Assembly: GCA_903813345.2 (NCBI GenBank)
Contig: CAIIXF020000283.1
Coordinates: 1-25,000, forward strand
Reading direction: 5' to 3'
Source of the DNA: Owenia fusiformis
Lineage: Eukaryota; Annelida; Polychaeta; Sabellida; Oweniidae
DNA length: 25,000 nt
Positions 1 through 8,785 of this stretch are shown here, piece by piece. The notes below the pieces were generated by a model. It worked only from the letters and a program-made list of their open reading frames with translations, made no database searches and was not told the DNA's origin. How positions within the stretch are numbered: position 1 is the first letter of the stretch; each line of letters starts with the position of its first letter. Made by a program: the position numbers and the translations under genes.

Positions 1-219
1 GAACTAAAATATGTGATACCCAACTCTTATGGCACGCATCTTATCAATAATACTGAAAAGCATCATTGTCAGAGATTGTTCCCAAGTAGACATGGCTATT
101 AATGGGTCATCTTAGATTTCTGTATCAGATTTTAGTTCTAAAATCTCCTGAGTGGGCAATGTATGTGATGTAGACCCAATCTATTTTATAATTGTTCTTC
201 TATATATATATATCATTTG

Positions 220-509
220 TTACTCGGGAACAGTCATTTTGACATCGAGTTCGTACTGATCTACAGCCTCCTTGATAAATGTCAAACAACCTCCATTCAT
301 ATGGGCCATTTGGCCAGGTGAGTCATTTTGGCAACCCAAACAGTTGATGACACACATTTCCAATACTCCAGTATGTACCAGGTACATGAATATTATACGC
401 ACATATGCCTCAAGCGTCTTATGTATCTATATATTTCGCCATTGTATTGTTACATCTTTAGCTGTTGCAGGCAATTCATTCATGGCGTTTTTGGCTTCTT
501 CAAAACTGG
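220..509 (-). pseudogene. Cys/His module, copy A (broken)
   Basis: The minus-strand frame runs from about 509 (TSFEEAKNAMNELP) through an in-frame TAG near 432, then from a Met at 402 to a TAA at 220. Its core reads CLGC, then PGQ, a His four residues later and GGCL, followed by an acidic helix-like stretch. The pattern Cys-x2-Cys with downstream His and Cys suggests a small metal-binding module. I associate similar Cys-Gly-Cys/Pro-x-Gln/His patterns with unnamed invertebrate mobile-element or viral-like proteins, but cannot name a family. Copies lie at 1675-2063 and 3214-3480. Copy A has one extra codon (Ile) before the first Cys compared with copy B. Confidence 0.55.
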
Positions 510-593
510 TAAACAAGTTTGATGTTTTGTGACCATGTGCTTCAATAGACTCTCAGCGTGTTCAGGATGACCAAGGGTATTTTTTGACATCAT
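482..593 (-). pseudogene. Unrecognised short frame upstream of the Cys/His module, copy A
   Basis: A minus-strand frame begins with two Met codons at 593 and includes HPEHAESLLKHMVTKHQT before ending at a TGA near 480. It overlaps the start of the Cys/His module in another frame, so at least one of the two readings is not coding, or they were separate exons or frames of one gene. The same frame is found at 3804-3940. Unit B lacks about 117 bases here, joining flanks that are separate in the other two units. No family recognised. Confidence 0.3.
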
Positions 594-884
594 CAAAATG
601 ATGTACATTGTAAAATGGTTAAGGTTGCATCTCAAGATCAGCCGTACATTGTTACGCCAGCACTGTCAATCAGATTTTATTTCATTTTTTATTAATCAAA
701 TTGTAATGTATCAACTGAATTTCAACAAAGTATTGTATTCAGGTTACATTAATAAAGGTATCGATATTCTTCCAAAAAACATATATAGAAATAATGGGTT
801 GTTAAACAAGATGAAAATGAAATGAATTACAAACGTTAACTTTTATTTATTTATTCTTATTTTATTATTCGTTTCTTTATTTAC

Positions 885-1057
885 CTCCTTCAGATTAGTT
901 TGTAGCACGCAATGGCTATAATTATAAAAACAATGAATCACTTCGTGTCATGGATATTCCTTCTACAATACATGATGCGTCTGGCCATACCAGACACTTT
1001 AACCAAATGGTTTTCATTGAGTGTACACCTCATCAGGTCGTTTTCTTTGTATGCCAT
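885..1057 (-). pseudogene. CHHC zinc-finger exon, copy A (frameshifted)
   Basis: This is the homologue of the intact exon at 2340-2513. The ATG at 1057 and the first Cys-x5-His are kept. The third ligand His has become Arg (CAC to CGC), and a one-base deletion in the codons after the fourth ligand Cys throws the frame into a TGA. The exon-end splice donor (GAG then GTAAAT) is still present. It is therefore a clearly dead copy. Confidence 0.7.
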
Positions 1058-1674
1058 AGTTAGTTATTGAATAGCGTTATACAGTCATCAGTAGTTTTTA
1101 TAATTATTTTCGGAATGGTTTATTAATTTAAAAAAATTCAAAGTTTTCAAATTATTCTGATAATTTAACCTCAAAACTTGAGATTAACCTGTGGCTATTA
1201 AACAAAATGTGTCATTAACACATCAAGGTTAAATCAATTGACTGAACAGATACATGATAATTATAGCTTCAACCTCTTTTTTACAAGAACATTTAAGCAA
1301 TTTAGATACAACTGTATACTTTCATATCCTGTTACTGTAGGACAAGTGAATTAATATATTTTACGATAATAATTTTTGTTTTTTCAATAGTATGTGATAC
1401 CCAATGCTAATGTCCATGTGTCTTATCAGTTATCTTAAACCAATAATATTTTTTTTTCTTTATGATCAATACTATTTGAAATTGTCATCTTTAATGTTTA
1501 AATGTTTAATTAGATGTCTTATTATACATTGCTAGTTTTTGATATAGCCGTTAGAAGCAGGACATGGTGAACTAAAATATGTGATACCCAACTCTTATGG
1601 CACGTGTCTTATCAATAATACTGAAAAGCATCATTGTCAGAGATTGTTCCCAAGTAGACATGGCCATTAATAGG

Positions 1675-2063
1675 TCATCTTAAATTTCTGGATCTGATTT
1701 TAGTATTTCTAAAATCTCCCGAGTGGGCAATATACGTGATGGTATTATATAATTGTTCTTCTATATATACCATTTGCATCTCGGGTACAGTCATTATAAC
1801 ATTGACTCCATACTGATCTACAGCCTCCTCTATAAATGTCAAACAACCTCCATTCATATTGGCCATTTGGCCAGGCGAGTCATTTTGGCAACCCAAACAG
1901 TTGACACACATTTCCAATACTCCTGTATGTACCAGGTACATGGATATTATACGCACATATGCCTCAAGCGTCTTATGTATCTATATATTTCGCCATTGTA
2001 TTGTTACATCTTCAGCTGTTGCAGGCAATTCATTCATGGCGTTTTCGGCTTCTTCAAAACTGG
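1675..2063 (-). pseudogene. Cys/His module, copy B (longest copy)
   Basis: A frame of 93 codons runs from a Met at 1956 to a stop at 1675. Upstream the same frame continues back to about 2063 (FEEAENAMNELPATAEDV) across a TAG that is also present in copy A. The core is CVNCLGC, PGQ, then GGCL. It continues through TVPEMQMVYIEEQL, the region matched by the diverged copies at 5.4-7.0 kb. Because copies A and B share the same internal stop, the duplication probably followed inactivation, unless that TAG sits next to an intron boundary. Confidence 0.55.
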
Positions 2064-2339
2064 TAAACCTCAAGATCAGCCGTACATTGTTACGCCTGCA
2101 CATATTGTTAACAACCACAATCTGTAAATCAGATTTTATTTCATTTTTAATCAAATTTTAATGTATCAACTTAATTTCAACAAAGCATTGTATTCAGGTT
2201 ACATTAATAAAGGTATCTATAGTCATCCAAAAAACATGTATAGAAATAACGGGTTGTTAAACAAGATGTAAATGAAATGAATTACAAACGTTAACTTTTC
2301 TTTATTTATTCTTATTTTATTATTCGTTTCTTTGTTTAC

Positions 2340-2513
2340 CTCCCTCAGATTAGTTCGTAGCACGCAATAGCTATTGTTATAAAAACATTGAACCACTTTG
2401 TGTCTTGGATACTTCTTCTTACAATTCATGATGTGCCTGGCCATACCAGACACTTTAACCAAATGGTTTTCATTGAGTGTACACCTCATCAGGTCGTTTT
2501 CTTTGTATGCCAT
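2340..2513 (-). CDS. CHHC zinc-finger exon, GTSF1-like, copy B (partial gene)
   Basis: The exon encodes 58 residues from a strong start (ACT before ATGG) to a splice donor GAG/GTAAAC. Residues C11, H17, H27 and C31 give exactly C-x5-H-x9-H-x3-C, the spacing of the CHHC (U11-48K/TRM13/GTSF1) finger. They are followed by KKKYP and then a second C-x5 start at C43, where the expected His is Tyr49. A short N-terminus and two adjacent fingers are typical of GTSF1, the Piwi-piRNA cofactor; U11-48K and TRM13 carry one. The second finger would have to be completed by a downstream exon, which I could not find convincingly. CHHC assignment: fairly confident. GTSF1 rather than another member: moderate. 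Expression and function are unknown; neighbours are decayed copies. Confidence 0.6.
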
Positions 2514-3213
2514 AGTTAGTTATTGAATATCGTTATACAGTCATCAGTAGTTTTTATAATTATTTTCGGAATGGTTTATTAATTTAAAAAATTCAAAGTT
2601 TTCAAATTATTCTGATAATCAAACCTCAAAACTTTAGTTTAACCCGTGGTTATTAAACAAAATGTGTCATTAACACATCACGGTTAAATCATTTGACTGA
2701 ACAGATACATGATAATTAGCTTCAACCTCTCTTTTTACAAGAACATTTTAAGCAATTTAGATACAACTGTATACTTTCCTATCCTGTTACTGTAGGACAA
2801 GTGAATTAATATATTTTACGATAATAATTTTTGTTTTTTCAATAGTATGTGATACCCAATGCTAATGTCCATGTGTCTTATCAGTTAACTTAAACCAATA
2901 AGGATTTGATCAATAATATCTTTTCTTTATGATCAATTTGAAATTGTCATCTTTAATGTTTAAATGTTTAAATAGATGTGTTATTATACATTTCTAGTTT
3001 TTGATATAGGCGTTAGAAGCGGGACATAGTGAACTAAAACATGTGATACCCAACTCTTATGGCACGTGTCTTATCAAAAATACTGAAAAGCATCATTGTC
3101 AGAGATTGTTCCCCAGTAGACATGGCCATTAATAGGTCATCTTAAATTTCTGTATCAGATTTTAGTTCTAACATCTCCTGAGTGGGCAATGTATGTGATG
3201 TAGACCCAATCTA

Positions 3214-3480
3214 TTATATAATTGTTCTTCTATATATATATATCATTTGTGACTCGGGAACAGTCATTTTGACATCGAGTTCGTACTGATCTACAGCCTC
3301 CTCAATAAATGTCAAACAACCTCCATTCATATTGGCCATATGGCCAGGCAAGTCATTTTGGCAACCCAAACAGTTGACGATACACATTTCCAATACTCCT
3401 GTATGTACCAGGTACATGAATATTATACACACATATGCCTCAAGCGTCTTATGTATCTATATTATTTCGCCGTTGTATTG
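3214..3480 (-). pseudogene. Cys/His module, copy C (truncated)
   Basis: A 72-codon frame starts at Met 3432. CLGC and GGCL are kept, with PGH in place of PGQ. The upstream part is cut off near 3480 by the rearrangement described for unit C. The frame ends at 3214 in a run of TA repeats. Confidence 0.55.
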
Positions 3481-3651
3481 CCTTAGTTTCAACAAAGTAT
3501 AGTATTCAGGTTACATTAATAAATATATCGATATTCTTCCCAAAAATATATATAGAAATAATGGGTTGTTTAACAACATGTAAATGAAATGAATTACAAA
3601 CGTTAATTTTTCTTCATTTATTCTTATTTTATTATTCGTTTCTTTATTTCC

Positions 3652-3708
3652 CTCCTTCAGATTAGCTCGTAGCACGCAATTGCTATAATTATAAAAACAG
3701 TGAACCAC
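3652..3708 (-). pseudogene. CHHC exon fragment, copy C1
   Basis: Only the second half-finger remains: HCFYNYSNC, where the His ligand position is Asn. The exon-end donor has changed from GGTAAAT to GGGAAAT, so the splice site is lost. It is a dead fragment. Confidence 0.55.
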
Positions 3709-3803
3709 TTCGTGTTTGGGTAATGTCTCTTACAATACATGATGTGTCTGTCCATCCAGTATGTATGTATGCCATAGTTATTTATTGAATATCTGCAATT
3801 CGT

Positions 3804-3940
3804 TCATGGCGTTTTTGGCTTCTTCAAAACTGGTAAACCAGTTTGATGTTTTGTGACCATGTGCTTCAATAGACTCTCAGCGTGTTCAGGATGACTTAAG
3901 GTATTTTTTGACATCATCAAAATAATGTACATTGTAAAAT
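3804..3940 (-). pseudogene. Unrecognised short frame, copy C
   Basis: This is the homologue of 482-593, again with two Met codons followed by SHPEHAESLLKHMVTKHQT. Acceptor-like sequences (TTTACAG and GTGCAG) lie upstream on the minus strand at about 3990-4020, suggesting it was once an internal or last exon. Function not recognised. Confidence 0.3.
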
Positions 3941-4226
3941 GATTAAGGTTGCATCTCAAGATCAGCTGTACATTGTTATGCCTGCACATATTGTTAACAA
4001 CCACAATCTGTAAATCAGATTTTATTTCATTTTTAATCAAATTGTAATGTATCAACTTAGTTTCAACAAAGTATTTTATTCAGGTTACATTAATAAAGGT
4101 ATCGATATTCTTCCCAAAAAACTTATATAGAAATAATGGGTTGTTAAACAACATGTAAATGAAATGAATTACAAACGTTAACTTTTCTTCATTTATTCTT
4201 ATTTTATTATTTGTTTCTTTATTTAC

Positions 4227-4351
4227 CTCCTTCAGATTAGTTCGCAGCATGCAATGGCTATAACTATAAAAACAATGAACCATTTCGTGTTTGGGATACT
4301 TCTTCTTACAATTCATGATGTGTCTGGCCATACCAGACTTTTTAACCTCAC
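4227..4351 (-). pseudogene. CHHC exon fragment, copy C2, fused to polymerase-like frame
   Basis: It holds GMARHIMNC, then KKKYP, then HCFYSYSHC: the C-terminal His-x3-Cys of finger 1 and an intact Cys-x5-His of finger 2. It ends at a donor GAG/GTAAAT. The N-terminal Cys-x5-His of finger 1 is replaced by a different Cys-containing sequence that is in frame with the polymerase-like segment at 4364-4697. Breakpoint similarity (GGTTAAA) suggests recombination. Confidence 0.55.
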
Positions 4352-4363
4352 AAACAACAACGC

Positions 4364-4697
4364 ACTTGTCGTTTTAAGTGTTACATATGTCACATATTTC
4401 TCTACAGCTATGTAAAACGTGAGTAGTTGGGCAACCATGAAAGCATCTGTGTTAGAGTCCTCTAAAGTTAATTACAGCATCGTAATGACCCATCAACGAT
4501 TCTGGATCGTAAGATAAAAGTACAAAAATGGTATGTTCATAATTCTTGCAACTTTTATTGATGTATTGATTTCCGTTTCTTTGACTAGCAATGACAATCT
4601 TACAGTGCACTAGTAATTCAAATGAAGAGAAGTTATCTACGGGTACTAGTTCCCCTTTTTTATGTCGGAGAAATCGTCTAAGGCTATGGCAATAAAA
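4364..4697 (-). pseudogene. Polinton-like protein-primed DNA polymerase B fragment (N-terminal and Cys-rich region)
   Basis: An 81-codon open stretch (4455-4697) reads HKKGELVPVDNFSSFELLVHCK and later YDPESLMGHYDAVINF. After one TAA it continues with C-x3-C, His, C-x3-C-x2-C (HGCPTTH, then CREICDIC) and a second TAA. A segment running from a VPV/F-E-LL-C-K stretch to a G-H-Y-D-x-V-I block and then a Cys/His cluster is what I recognise from the N-terminal region of Polinton/Maverick-type polymerases. It is a fragment: no polymerase catalytic motifs follow on this strand. The assignment rests on motif order and needs a profile search. Confidence 0.5.
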
Positions 4698-4794
4698 TCA
4701 ATAGTAGAATATAAGACATAAACAGCAATTAAAGTCATTAAAATAGGTTAAAAAACATAAAATGGAAATTAAAATAAAATATCTTACTACTGAC

Positions 4795-4929
4795 CTGACT
4801 TTGACTATAATAATGAAAATTACGTTCAACTATATAACCAACATGTATTGTCGTTTGATTCAGTCTATGTTCCGTAATAGAAGCATCCCCTGAATGAATA
4901 TGACACAATGAATCTGTTACATTTCCTCT
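4795..4929 (-). other. Unrecognised open frame ending at a splice donor
   Basis: Forty-five sense codons (including DSLCHIHSGD and TTIHVGYIVERNF) end exactly at CAG/GTCAGT, a good donor. An overlapping frame upstream (to about 4990) has VCKDC and might join by a one-base shift. It lies between the two polymerase-like fragments, so it could be more of the same element. No ATG, no family recognised. Confidence 0.3.
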
Positions 4930-5022
4930 TCAATCGATACTTGATAGTTTGAACAGTCTTTACATACTAGCCATGGGTTATCAAAGTTTGCTTTGCCATA
5001 TATAATAATGTGATGATCTGAA

Positions 5023-5292
5023 ATGAGGTTTGAAATGGATTACTTTTCAAGGTCTGATACCTTGAAACAGATAAGCAATTGGTCTTGTCATATTTCGAAA
5101 TCGAAAACTACATTCTTTGTTCACAACGCTAAAGGCTACGCTTCATATTTCATTTTGAAATTTTTTTTAAGCAAAGGTATTCATATAAACAACATCATAT
5201 TCAATGGTTTGAAAAAAACATTGCTTCAGATTGGTGCACCTCAACATTTCACCTTTTGTGCTACTATAAATCACCTCAATATGAGAAATTAA
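5023..5292 (+). pseudogene. Polinton-like DNA polymerase B fragment (exonuclease region)
   Basis: The frame has 89 codons. Residues 33-47 read VHNAKGYASYFILKF, followed by SKGIHINNIIFNG and, near the end, ATINHLN. An H-N-x-K-G-Y block followed by YFIL is the Exo II neighbourhood of protein-primed family-B polymerases, and a later block ending in N-H-L fits the next conserved segment. In that reading the Asp normally expected after K-G-Y is Ala40, and the Asp before the INHL block is Ala80, so proofreading residues would be missing. The orientation is opposite to the related fragment at 4364-4697. Flanks on both sides carry stops. Family assignment is moderate. Confidence 0.55.
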
Positions 5293-5695
5293 GACCCAAA
5301 TTAAGGTTATGTATTTTTGAAGATGTTTTCGTTGTAGGAGCAATTGACCTCAATATTTTCTTGATCAAACGCACATTATCAATACATGTAACTATTCAAT
5401 ATTTCATCCAAGTGAATTATAATATTGTATACATTTTTACAATAGTATGCGATACCCAACCACCTATTGTTCATTTGTCTCATCAGTTATCTTTAACTAA
5501 TAAGGATTTGATCAAAAATATATTTTTTCTTTTTTCTTTATGATCAATAATATTTAACAGTGTCATTGTCAGAGATTGTTTCCCAGTCGACATAGCAGTT
5601 AATAGATCATCCTCAATTTCTCCATCATATTTTAATATTTCTTAGATTTCCTTAGTGGGCTCTATATGTGATGGTAGACCCAATCCAGTATAGAA

Positions 5696-6084
5696 TTGTT
5701 CTTCTTGACACACCACTTGCGTTAGGGGTACAGTCATTCTAATATGACCCCATATTAATCCAACACCTCCTCAAAAAATGTCAGACACCCACCATTCATT
5801 TGTGCCATTTGACCTTCTCAATTTCCCCATCACATTTTAACATTTCTAAAATTTCCTGAGTGGGCTGTATACATGATGGAGGACCCAATAATGTTTTTAT
5901 TTGTTCTTCTTGACACACCACTTGCGTTAGGGGTACAGTCATTCTAATATGACCCCATATTAATCCAACACCTCCTCAAAAAATGTCAGACACCCACCAT
6001 TCATTTGTGCCATTTGACCTTCTCAATTTCCCCATCACATTTTAACATTTCTAAAATTTCCTGAGTGGGCTGTATACATGATGG
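5696..6084. repeat. Perfect 184-base direct repeat, period 205
   Basis: Bases 5696-5879 reappear without any difference that I can find at 5901-6084. Perfect identity inside an otherwise strongly diverged array means a very recent local duplication or gene conversion, or an assembly duplication. Confidence 0.9.
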
Positions 6085-6285
6085 TAGACCCAATCGTGTT
6101 TATATTTGTTCTTCTAAATACACCACTTGTGTTAGGGGTATAGTTATTCTAACAATGGCCCCTGTTGATCCAACGCCTCCACTAATGTCAGACACCCACT
6201 ATTCATTCCTATACAATTGATGCACACATTTCATAAACTCCTGCATGAACCAAGCTTTTCTAAAACTGGTGTACCAGTTTGATGT

Positions 6286-6590
6286 CTGCGACAAAAGATC
6301 TTCATTGTTGTAAACGTGTAGTACAATCTGTAAATCTTGAAGGTAGCGTGAAACATTTACTGGTTATCTTGCAGATTGAATTTAATGTTTAAATGTTTAA
6401 TTAGATGTGTTGTCATACATTGCAAGTTTTGGTTAAAGCCATTAGAGGCGGGGCACAGTGAAATAAAATATGAACAAAAGATCTTCATTGTCATAGTACA
6501 ATCTGTAAATCTTGAAGGTAGCCTGAAACAATTACTGGTTACCTTGCAGATTGACTTTAATGTTTGAATGTTTAATTAGATGTGTCATTA
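6286..6590. repeat. Imperfect tandem repeat, period about 190
   Basis: The segment from aaaagatcttcattg to ttaattagatgtgt occurs at about 6292-6405 and again at about 6477-6585, with a handful of substitutions and a small deletion in the second copy. Its right part also matches the ends of units A and B near 1500 and 2960. Confidence 0.75.
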
Positions 6591-7049
6591 TACATTGCTA
6601 GTTTTTGATATAGCCGATAGAGGCAGGGCATAGTAAAGTTAAAATATGTGATACCCAATCATAATATCAGGTGTCTTATTAGTAAACTTTTAACCAATAA
6701 GAATTTGATCAGTAATATTTAAATGTGTCATTGTCCGAGATTGTTTCCCAGTCAACAGATCAGTAAATAGATCGTCCTCAATTTCCCCATCACATTTTAA
6801 CATTTCTATAATTTCGTGAGTGGGCTGTTTACGTGATGGTAGACCCAATTGGTTCTATAATTGTTCATCTAGATACACCACTTGTGTTAGGGATGCAGTC
6901 ATCCTAACACAACCCCATATTGATCCAACACCTCCTCAAAAAATGTCAGACACCCCCTATTTATTTGTGGCATTTGACCAGGCTAATCTATTGACATCCC
7001 ATACAACTGATGGTGCACATCTCATATGGGATTGATACATTGTGCTCCT

Positions 7050-7410
7050 GACTTGTTATATTGCATGATCCAGGTGGCAAATAAACCAAAACGCTTTCTA
7101 ATTCATTTAACCTGTTAAATAATGGCGTGATACACATTTTTTCATTCTACTTTTCATTTCTTAGAGTTGCGTACAGTTTGCATACAGAGGATGGTATAGT
7201 TTATCATTGTCATTTACCTTTATCAAAACATATCTTGACTAATGTCTATAATGTATCACTTTATTTTAATCTATTTCTAATACCCTGTTAGTATGCTTAC
7301 TCTGTGAGGTTTCACGTTTCAATAGTGTCAATGTTATTTTGGGCTGAAATTTACTCACACTTGTCTATTTTTAGATAAACTTTTTAAATGTATAACAAAA
7401 TAAGAATGCA
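7050..7410. other. AT-rich stretch without a recognised gene
   Basis: I see no open frame with family motifs and no repeat shared with the rest of the window. It probably includes the unrecognisable 3' end of the Gypsy remnant to the right, but no LTR boundary or polypurine tract can be identified. Confidence 0.5.
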
Positions 7411-7835
7411 TCACTTACTATTTTGCCATGAAATATAACATACATTGATAATCATAACAATAGAGCCTCCACAGTCACTGCAGATGATACAGCAGAGTCT
7501 CTGCCACTGTAACAGCTTCTTGATTAGGGACAGGAACCAATGCCAGGACCTTTGTGAAATAGTCCTCAATAGATTCCATATACTTATTCCCCATGTTTTC
7601 TGAACCTGAAAGATATAAATGGCTATTCTTCCCAGAGTGGCACTCACATCATATTGTTTCATAGGTGTCCTATGTTTTTTCTTGGTTGTTTTTTCTTCTG
7701 ACACAAAAGACAACCAACTAAATGTACTAACCTAGCAATAGATTTGTTGACCCCAAAATGCCCACTATAAAGAGCCCCATTAGTTGCTTCTAAAATGGTT
7801 TGGCACATATTTGGAGTGACCACAATTTGCCAGCT
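7411..7835 (-). pseudogene. Gypsy integrase, N-terminal and core start
   Basis: The H2C2-like end of the N-terminal domain reads SGHFGVNKSIARL at about 7720-7770. The core begins in the next frame with RTPMKQYDVSATLGRIAIYIF (7600-7670), where the first catalytic Asp expected in the I-x-I-D block is Tyr. After a frameshift DYFTK and VPVPNQEAVTVAETLLY follow. At least two frameshifts and several stops occur, and the DDE triad is incomplete. It is a dead integrase. Confidence 0.75.
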
Positions 7836-7975
7836 TATGATCCCAGTGCCAGCATTTAACCACTTTCAATAAATAACTCCCTGTTTTAATTTTAAACCTG
7901 TCGTTCTGACACCAGTAATGCTTAAAGGTAAGTGATTTGTCTGATACATCTGCCCAGTCAAGTCGCTCCCCAAAT

Positions 7976-8254
7976 TCAAGCCTTTTTTATTGTAAAATTT
8001 ACATTTGTTCTGAGCCAAGGCCTCTTCATACTCATTGACAGATATTCCTGGTGCCTAAGTACACCTAGAAACAAGATTCTTCTCAATTTGAGAGTATGAA
8101 CAAACTCTGGGTCCAAGTTTGAGTTGAAGGTCATGTAAAAACATTTAAGAAGTAGGTCACCTTCAGGTTCAGTCAAGGTTTCCCCGTTCACTGGAAATCT
8201 ACTCAATTTCTCTTGTCTTTCACAATAGGCACAGTCTTGACATTCTATGAGCAT
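7976..8254 (-). pseudogene. Gypsy pol segment between RNase H and integrase
   Basis: A 92-codon frame starts with a Cys-rich stretch (CQDCAYCERQEK) and continues into LDPEFVHTLKL. Its place, between the RNase H piece and the integrase H2C2 piece in the same orientation, makes it the connecting region of the polyprotein. No independent motif was recognised. Confidence 0.45.
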
Positions 8255-8353
8255 TCAAATGTTTGTTACCAGGTCAATGTTTAATTTTGAAGTCGTATTG
8301 ACCCCAAAACTCTACGCACTGGGCACCTTGTCCTTCAGTATATTTGAATCTCA

Positions 8354-8785
8354 CTACCAAGCCAAAGAGCTAACAACGGCTGCTGAAAGATAATGGTGAA
8401 GAACTTGAGCAGCCCTCACTATAGCCAACAATTTCAATCTAGTGACACAATAGTTACACTCCGGTTTGGACAATGATTTGCTATAATGACTGACAACTTT
8501 CATTTCCCCATCAACTTCCTGTTGTAACACAGCACCAACCTGACAGGCAGAAGCATCAGTATCCAAGACGAACTCTTTAGAATTATCTGGATAGGCAGAA
8601 AGTGCAGAATTCAAGTAGAGTCTCTCCAATTCTTTAAAGCAAACCGACAATTCCCTTACCAAACAAATAAAACAGCGTTTGTATAAGTTTGGATAATGGT
8701 CTAGCCAGTCGTGAAAATCTTGAATGAATTTCTGATAATAAGAACAATCACCCACACAAAATTGTATTTCTGAACAGGCCAAATC
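8354..8785 (-). pseudogene. Gypsy RNase H
   Basis: The 142-codon frame contains KEFVLDTDASACQVGAVLQQ (residues about 69-88), the first RNase H Asp block, then VVSHYSKSLSKPECNY and LLAIV with the expected Tyr/Ser pattern. The Glu expected just before LAIV is Lys or shifted (RLKLLAIV), so activity would be lost. N-terminally it begins with residues of the RT connection (YYQKFIQDF), matching the end of Gypsy RT thumb regions. Confidence 0.8.

Larger units (their letters stand above)
1..1568. repeat. Array unit A (about 1.57 kb) of a tandem pseudogene array
   Basis: The opening bases (gaactaaaat, then gatacccaactc) recur at 1569 and 3031, giving periods of 1568 and 1462. The unit carries, in minus-strand order, an AT-rich leader, a CHHC-finger exon, an unrecognised short frame and a Cys/His module. 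Each unit also has two diverged internal copies of a motif starting gatacccaa (near 14 and 1396). Similarity between units is high along most of their length, with small indels. Seen directly: the repeats. Inferred: segmental tandem duplication of one already damaged gene or element. Confidence 0.85.
1569..3030. repeat. Array unit B (about 1.46 kb)
   Basis: This unit is collinear with unit A from 1569 onward. It differs mainly by loss of about 117 bases near 2068, where the short frame lies in units A and C, and by small indels. It holds the best preserved CHHC exon. The stretch 2520-3030 has no gene. It is AT-rich and shared with 1065-1568 of unit A. Confidence 0.85.
3031..4350. repeat. Array unit C, rearranged
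   Basis: It begins like units A and B, but near 3480 the module is joined directly to the segment starting tttcaacaaagtat, which recurs again at about 4061. A piece of roughly 300 bases is thus present twice (3484-3760 and 4046-4350), each with part of a CHHC exon. At about 4348 similarity to the other units stops and the polymerase-like sequence begins. Confidence 0.8.
5440..7050. repeat. Diverged copies of the 1-4350 array (Cys/His module tail region)
   Basis: Three or more older copies occur. Each has gatacccaa, then cattgtc-agagattgtt, then a minus-strand frame with MNGGCLTF and EEVLD, continuing through TQVVY and EEQL in shifted frames. In the copy at 6650-6960 the minus strand stays open over KQPTHEIIEMLKCDGEIEDD and DLLTGKQS, preserving the acidic C-terminal part better than units A-C. 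All copies carry frameshifts or stops. Nothing else is seen in this stretch apart from the two local tandem duplications listed separately. Confidence 0.7.

Noticed and set aside
201-212. TA-rich microsatellites (also at 3231-3244)
   Set aside because: Too short to be informative; ordinary for AT-rich DNA.
272-825. Plus-strand open frames across unit A
   Set aside because: They are antisense to the Cys/His module and CHHC sequence, rich in Ile/Tyr/Cys from AT-rich DNA, and not conserved in frame between units.
2223-2339. Continuation of the CHHC frame past 2340
   Set aside because: After the GTAAAC donor the translation becomes low-complexity (NKIRINKEK, then FYILFNNPLF-like) and is best read as intron.
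6820-7035. Plus-strand 71-codon frame in the diverged array
   Set aside because: Antisense to the Cys/His module remnants; composition follows the repeat, not a protein.
1-7050. CRISPR-like array
   Set aside because: Repeats are long (about 1.5 kb and 205 bases), carry coding remnants and have no uniform short spacers; the genome is eukaryotic.
7411-7713. The 100-codon frame as one intact protein
   Set aside because: Only its first part is integrase-like. The rest is off-frame, with the true integrase sequence continuing in another frame.
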